From Alcanivorax sp. REN37 (GTDB taxonomy: Bacteria > Pseudomonadota > Gammaproteobacteria > Pseudomonadales > Alcanivoracaceae), in the NCBI RefSeq assembly GCF_041102775.1, contig NZ_JBGCUO010000001.1, positions 62,001-126,000 of the forward strand: a stretch of 64,000 bases of DNA, read 5' to 3'. How positions within the stretch are numbered: position 1 is the stretch's first letter; each line of letters starts with the position of its first letter. Made by a program: the position numbers and the translations under genes. The notes under the pieces were generated by a model. That model was not told the DNA's origin. It ran no database searches and worked only from the letters and a program-made list of their open reading frames with translations. Positions 60,656 through 64,000 of the stretch are shown here, one piece after another.

Positions 60656-61894
60656 TCAGTTCAGCCAGCGCGTTTGCTGCTCGATCTGTGCTTTCTCGTC
60701 GTCCAGAACCAAGGCCTGCAACGCACGGGTCCGCGCGCGCCGAGCGTGGCGATGGGCGGCACTGCGATAGCTGCCAGGACCGCAAAGCGCCAGCGCATGC
60801 AGTGATTTCTGCAGCCGCAACTGGACTTCCAGCAAGCCAGCGCCGTCGCGGGCAATTGGATTAAACAGGTCGTCAAACAAATCGCTGTCCTGCAGCGCCG
60901 GTATCCACAGACGCGGATACTCCACTTCAAATTCCTCCTCCGGCGGGCACAGCTCCAACAGACGGGTGGCACGGCCAATCACATCAATGGCGGTGCCGGG
61001 ATCATTCACCGCCGGTGATAGCGCCCGCGAAGCGATCTCTGACAACACCACTAGGCCGAAACGCGGGTCTTGGTCGAACGAACGTTCGTCGCCCAAGGCG
61101 AACGCCGGCAATAATGCGTCGGCGTCTGCTTCGGCACCACTGATCCACAGCAGCGGCTCCAGCAGATGAACAAAGCGGCCGGGCATGGCGGTGACATACA
61201 GTTCGGCCTCGGCGGATTCCGCCCAGGTGGCTAGCTTGGCCACATCAACAAACTGCACATAGCCAATAGCGGTGGGATAGACCGGCGTGGCGTTGGCCGG
61301 GATCGGTTGCCGGTCGGTCAGCGCATTGCCGCCGAGGGTGGGGCGCTGTCGCCTGGCAGCCAGCGCCTGGCGGGTGGCTTTTTCCACCCGCTCGGTGGTC
61401 TCACCGACGCGGCCGAGGCTCGATAAGTGCTCGATCCAGCGCAGCAGTGTCAGCACGATCAGTGCCAGTACCAGCAATGTCATGACGAACATGATGATAC
61501 GGCCGCTGTCGCCGTAGGAGCCGGTGCTCAGCGCTACGAGTCCCACTAAGCTGAACAGAAACGAGCCGATGAAGGTGGCCAGCACGTTCTGAGTGGTGCT
61601 GTCCTGCATCAACAGCTTGGTGGCACGCGGCGTGACGCCGCTGGAGGCGGCAGCATAGGCGCTCACCATCACGCTGAGCGAAAATGTGGTGACGGCCAGC
61701 ATGCTGGAGGCCAGCACATTGAGGATGCTGTCCACCGCTTTGGCGCCGATGTGCAGATCCAAATCGGCCGGCACCAGCCATTGGCCGAGCAGGCCAAGCA
61801 GCGCAGTGGCGACGCCCAGTAACGCGAACAGCGCCGCGCGCACCCACAACTGCCGCGACCATTGTCGCAGCGCCCAACGCCAGCTTCCGTTCAT
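60656..61894 (-). CDS. DUF2254 family membrane protein
   Basis: A 412-residue protein. The N-terminal third carries about four membrane helices (around 15-36, 57-82, 103-125 and 132-152) with the family segment LAVTTFSLSVMVSAYAAASSG. The remainder is soluble, including YVQFVDVAKLATWAESAEAEL and RALSPAVNDPGTAIDVIGRA. Function unknown. Divergent from fumC; its 3' end is 4 bases from the small CERC protein gene. Confidence 0.85.
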   Translation of the reverse strand: MNGSWRWALRQWSRQLWVRAALFALLGVATALLGLLGQWLVPADLDLHIGAKAVDSILNVLASSMLAVTTFSLSVMVSAYAAASSGVTPRATKLLMQDSTTQNVLATFIGSFLFSLVGLVALSTGSYGDSGRIIMFVMTLLVLALIVLTLLRWIEHLSSLGRVGETTERVEKATRQALAARRQRPTLGGNALTDRQPIPANATPVYPTAIGYVQFVDVAKLATWAESAEAELYVTAMPGRFVHLLEPLLWISGAEADADALLPAFALGDERSFDQDPRFGLVVLSEIASRALSPAVNDPGTAIDVIGRATRLLELCPPEEEFEVEYPRLWIPALQDSDLFDDLFNPIARDGAGLLEVQLRLQKSLHALALCGPGSYRSAAHRHARRARTRALQALVLDDEKAQIEQQTRWLN

Positions 61895-61975
61895 CCTGGT
61901 TCCTCCCTTGCATTGACGCGCAACAGCATACGGGGACCACGCCCCCTCAAGATGTCATCAAACGATGTTTTTCAT

Positions 61976-62031
61976 TGGTGCATGGCCCTGCCAAAAGGCA
62001 GGCTTGTTGCGTTGCCGGGCAGGTTGCACCA
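61976..62031. other. Inverted repeats in the fumC upstream region
   Basis: TGGTGCA (61976-61982) and TGCACCA (62025-62031) form an outer inverted repeat enclosing a CCTGCC-AAAA-GGCAGG hairpin (61987-62002). A structured leader or operator for fumC is possible; it lies 40-95 bases before the ATG. Confidence 0.4.
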
Positions 62032-62070
62032 TGGGTGCCCGACCCGGTTCTGGAACAGGAGGCAAGCAGC

Positions 62071-63444
62071 ATGGCTGAACGTATTGAACGGGATTCCCTT
62101 GGGGACGTGCGGATTCCCGCTGATGCCCTGTGGGGACCGCAAACCCAACGTGCGGTGGATAACTTTCCAATCTCAGGCCCGATGCCGGCGCCATTCATCC
62201 GTGCGCTGGCGCAGGTGAAGTGGGGCGCTGCGGCGGCCAATGCTGAGTTGGGCTTGCTGCCCGGCGACAAGGCGGCGGCCATCCAAGCCGCGGCCGCCGC
62301 CATTGCCGACGGCGCCCATGCGGAGGCGTTTCCGGTGGATGTGTTCCAGACCGGCTCCGGCACCAGCAGCAACATGAATATGAATGAAGTGATCGCCCAT
62401 TTGTGCCAGCAGCAAGGCGTGGCGGTGCATCCTAATGACGATGTGAATCTGGGGCAGAGCAGTAATGACAGCGTACCCACCGCGCTGCATTTGGCCGCCG
62501 CCGACAGTTTGAAAGATGGTGTGTTGCCGGCGCTGTCGGCATTGATGCAACAGCTCGACAAGCGTGCTGGGGAATGGGCTGACGTGGTCAAGACTGGCCG
62601 CACTCACCTGATGGATGCCATGCCGCTGACACTGGGCCAGGAATTGTCTGGCTGGGTGGCGCAGCTGCAGTTTGCCGAGCGTCAGTTGCAGCAGTCCTAT
62701 GAGGCTGTGTTGTCGGTGCCGCAGGGGGGAACCGCGGTGGGCACCGGCATCAACGCCGATCCCGACTTCGCTGCCCGCTTTGCTGCCGCGTTGGCGCAAC
62801 GTAGCGGTCATCCGCTACAGCCGTTGGCGTCGCCGTTTTCTGGCCAAAGCGCATTGGACCGACCGCTGTCCGTGTCGGCGGCGTTGCGTGCGTTGGCGGT
62901 GGTGTTGATGAAAATCTGCAACGACCTGCGCTGGATGAACTCCGGTCCGATTCACGGTCTGGCGGAAATCCAGCTGCCGGCGGTGCAGCCGGGTTCCAGC
63001 ATCATGCCCGGCAAGGTGAATCCGGTGGTGTGTGAGTCGGTGTGCATGATCGCCGCGCAAACCATGGGGCTGGACCAAGCCAACGTGATAGCTGCTCAAA
63101 GCGGTAACTTCCAACTCAATGTGATGATGCCGTTGATGGCCGCCAACTTGGTGCAGATGGCGGGCTACCTCGAACGGGGTATGGGCATTCTAGTGCCCAT
63201 GCTGGCCGGTATGCAGGCCAACCGCGAGCACTTGGCCGAGACGGTGGCGCGTAACCCGGTGTTGGTCACTGCGTTGAATCCCGTGATCGGCTATGAAAAG
63301 GCAGCGGATATCGCCAAGGAGGCCTTCCGCACTGGTCGACCGGTGCTGGAGGTAGCACGTGAATACACCGACTTGGACGACCAGGTGCTACGCCAGCTGC
63401 TGGACCCGGAGCAATTGACTCACGGGGGCATCCAAGCACAATGA
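62071..63444 (+). CDS. fumC: Class II fumarate hydratase
   Basis: Oxygen-stable, iron-independent fumarase interconverting fumarate and malate in the TCA cycle. It has 457 residues from ATG 62071 (MAERIERDSLGDVRIP), preceded by AGGAGG. Signature stretches are QTGSGTSSNMNMNEV, KTGRTHLMDAMPLTLGQE and the family signature GSSIMPGKVNP. The window holds no other TCA gene nearby, so it is monocistronic. Class II fumarases are often induced under iron limitation or oxidative stress; no such site is visible here. Confidence 0.96.
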   Translation: MAERIERDSLGDVRIPADALWGPQTQRAVDNFPISGPMPAPFIRALAQVKWGAAAANAELGLLPGDKAAAIQAAAAAIADGAHAEAFPVDVFQTGSGTSSNMNMNEVIAHLCQQQGVAVHPNDDVNLGQSSNDSVPTALHLAAADSLKDGVLPALSALMQQLDKRAGEWADVVKTGRTHLMDAMPLTLGQELSGWVAQLQFAERQLQQSYEAVLSVPQGGTAVGTGINADPDFAARFAAALAQRSGHPLQPLASPFSGQSALDRPLSVSAALRALAVVLMKICNDLRWMNSGPIHGLAEIQLPAVQPGSSIMPGKVNPVVCESVCMIAAQTMGLDQANVIAAQSGNFQLNVMMPLMAANLVQMAGYLERGMGILVPMLAGMQANREHLAETVARNPVLVTALNPVIGYEKAADIAKEAFRTGRPVLEVAREYTDLDDQVLRQLLDPEQLTHGGIQAQ

Positions 63445-63546
63445 ATCCGATTTTTCTCCGTCCTGGATGCGGCTGGGCAGGCCGCATTCTTGCGCTGTAT
63501 ACAACAAACGCACGGCCTGCGGCCGTGTCATAACGAGGAGTACTCC

Positions 63547-64000
63547 ATGACAGCACGACTGATCGCACGCACCCCGTCAGCAGTGGCCACGCAGATGGTC
63601 ATCGGGACCATTCTTGAAACCGGCGTGCGGACCAGCCCGAACCAGGAAATCGTCTATGCGGATAAATGCCGCATGACTTACCTGGAGCTCCAGCAGCGCG
63701 TTGGCCGTCTGGCCTCTGCACTGGCCGCGGCCGGCGTCAAAGCCGGTGATACCGTGGCGGTAATGGACTGGGATACCCACCGTTACCTGGAGTGCTTCTA
63801 TGCGATCCCGATGATGGGCGCAGTGCTGCACACCGTGAACGTCCGGCTGTCGCCGGAACAGGTGCTTTACACCATTAACCACGCCAAGGATGACGTCATC
63901 CTGGTGAACCGTGAATTCCTGCCGCTGATCGACGCAGTGAAGGACCGTATCGAAACGGTGAAAACCTTCATCCTGCTGGACGATGAAGGCGGTGATGTAC
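63547..64000 (+). CDS. AMP-dependent acyl-CoA ligase (AlkK-like), 3'-truncated by window edge
   Basis: An adenylate-forming enzyme that activates a fatty acid to its CoA ester. A good ribosome site (GAGGAG, 6 bases) precedes the ATG, and 151 residues are visible up to the window end. Conserved stretches are RMTYLELQQRVGRLASALAAAG, the FYAIPMMGAVLHTVNVRLSPEQ segment typical of medium-chain acyl-CoA synthetases, and the YTINHAKDDVILV strand. These resemble AlkK, the medium-chain acyl-CoA ligase of the Pseudomonas alkane operon; other members act on 3-methylmercaptopropionate. The catalytic P-loop and lysine lie outside the window. Confidence 0.8.
   Translation, partial: MTARLIARTPSAVATQMVIGTILETGVRTSPNQEIVYADKCRMTYLELQQRVGRLASALAAAGVKAGDTVAVMDWDTHRYLECFYAIPMMGAVLHTVNVRLSPEQVLYTINHAKDDVILVNREFLPLIDAVKDRIETVKTFILLDDEGGDV

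Overview
The window is GC-rich gammaproteobacterial chromosome, and it spans the replication origin. Gene order closely follows that around oriC in Pseudomonas and relatives. Two adjacent-in-type AlkB alkane monooxygenases, a GntR regulator beside one of them, and an AlkK-like acyl-CoA ligase point to a marine-type hydrocarbon degrader such as Alcanivorax or a close relative. The genus is inferred from gene content; no rRNA gene is present to confirm it.

Layout. 1-16 kb holds core genes: slmA (cut by the left edge), a DUF4124 protein, pyrE, rph, yicC, gmk, rpoZ, spoT, ridA, an epimerase-like gene, oxyR, recG and htpG. The usual yicC-gmk neighbourhood is interrupted by a methyltransferase, an AraC-type regulator and an MpaB-type oxygenase. 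16-21 kb holds alkB copy 1, a TolC C-terminal remnant, yheV-like, prlC and a gamma carbonic anhydrase. 21-33 kb holds an LpxR-like lipid A deacylase, then the origin-proximal block aroE-hemF-tsaC-purE-dprA-LysM on the minus strand, facing def-fmt-rsmB-trkA-trkH on the plus strand. 33-44 kb is the accessory part: alkB copy 2, divergent gntR, chrA, an LCAD-type acyl-CoA dehydrogenase, a lipase-like hydrolase, a BrkB-like membrane protein, HMG-CoA lyase, VanZ-like, an LplT-PlsC fusion and a hexapeptide acetyltransferase. 44-59.5 kb is the origin block: glyQ-glyS-gmhB, an H-NS-like protein, gyrB-recF-dnaN-dnaA (minus strand), oriC at about 55.25-55.7 kb, then rpmH-rnpA-yidC-mnmE (plus strand). 59.5-64 kb holds a methyltransferase, a small CxxC protein, a DUF2254 protein, fumC and the start of the acyl-CoA ligase gene.

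How the parts may work together. AlkB1/2 hydroxylate alkanes at the inner membrane. The resulting fatty acids need activation (the ligase at the right edge) and beta-oxidation (the LCAD-type dehydrogenase), while HMG-CoA lyase serves leucine/isoprenoid acid breakdown. The best regulatory readings are a sigma-32-type promoter before htpG, a GntR-type inverted repeat lying on the alkB2 -35 box, DnaA boxes between dnaA and rpmH, a consensus sigma-70 promoter for rpmH, and a 16-bp hairpin at the very start of rnpA.

I found no CRISPR array, tRNA, rRNA, insertion sequence or prophage, and nothing that I can defend as a wholly new multi-gene system. The most interesting leads are regulatory (alkB2/gntR, upstream of alkB1, upstream of the H-NS-like gene, rnpA) and structural (missing yidD, LplT-PlsC fusion without its usual third domain, TolC remnant).
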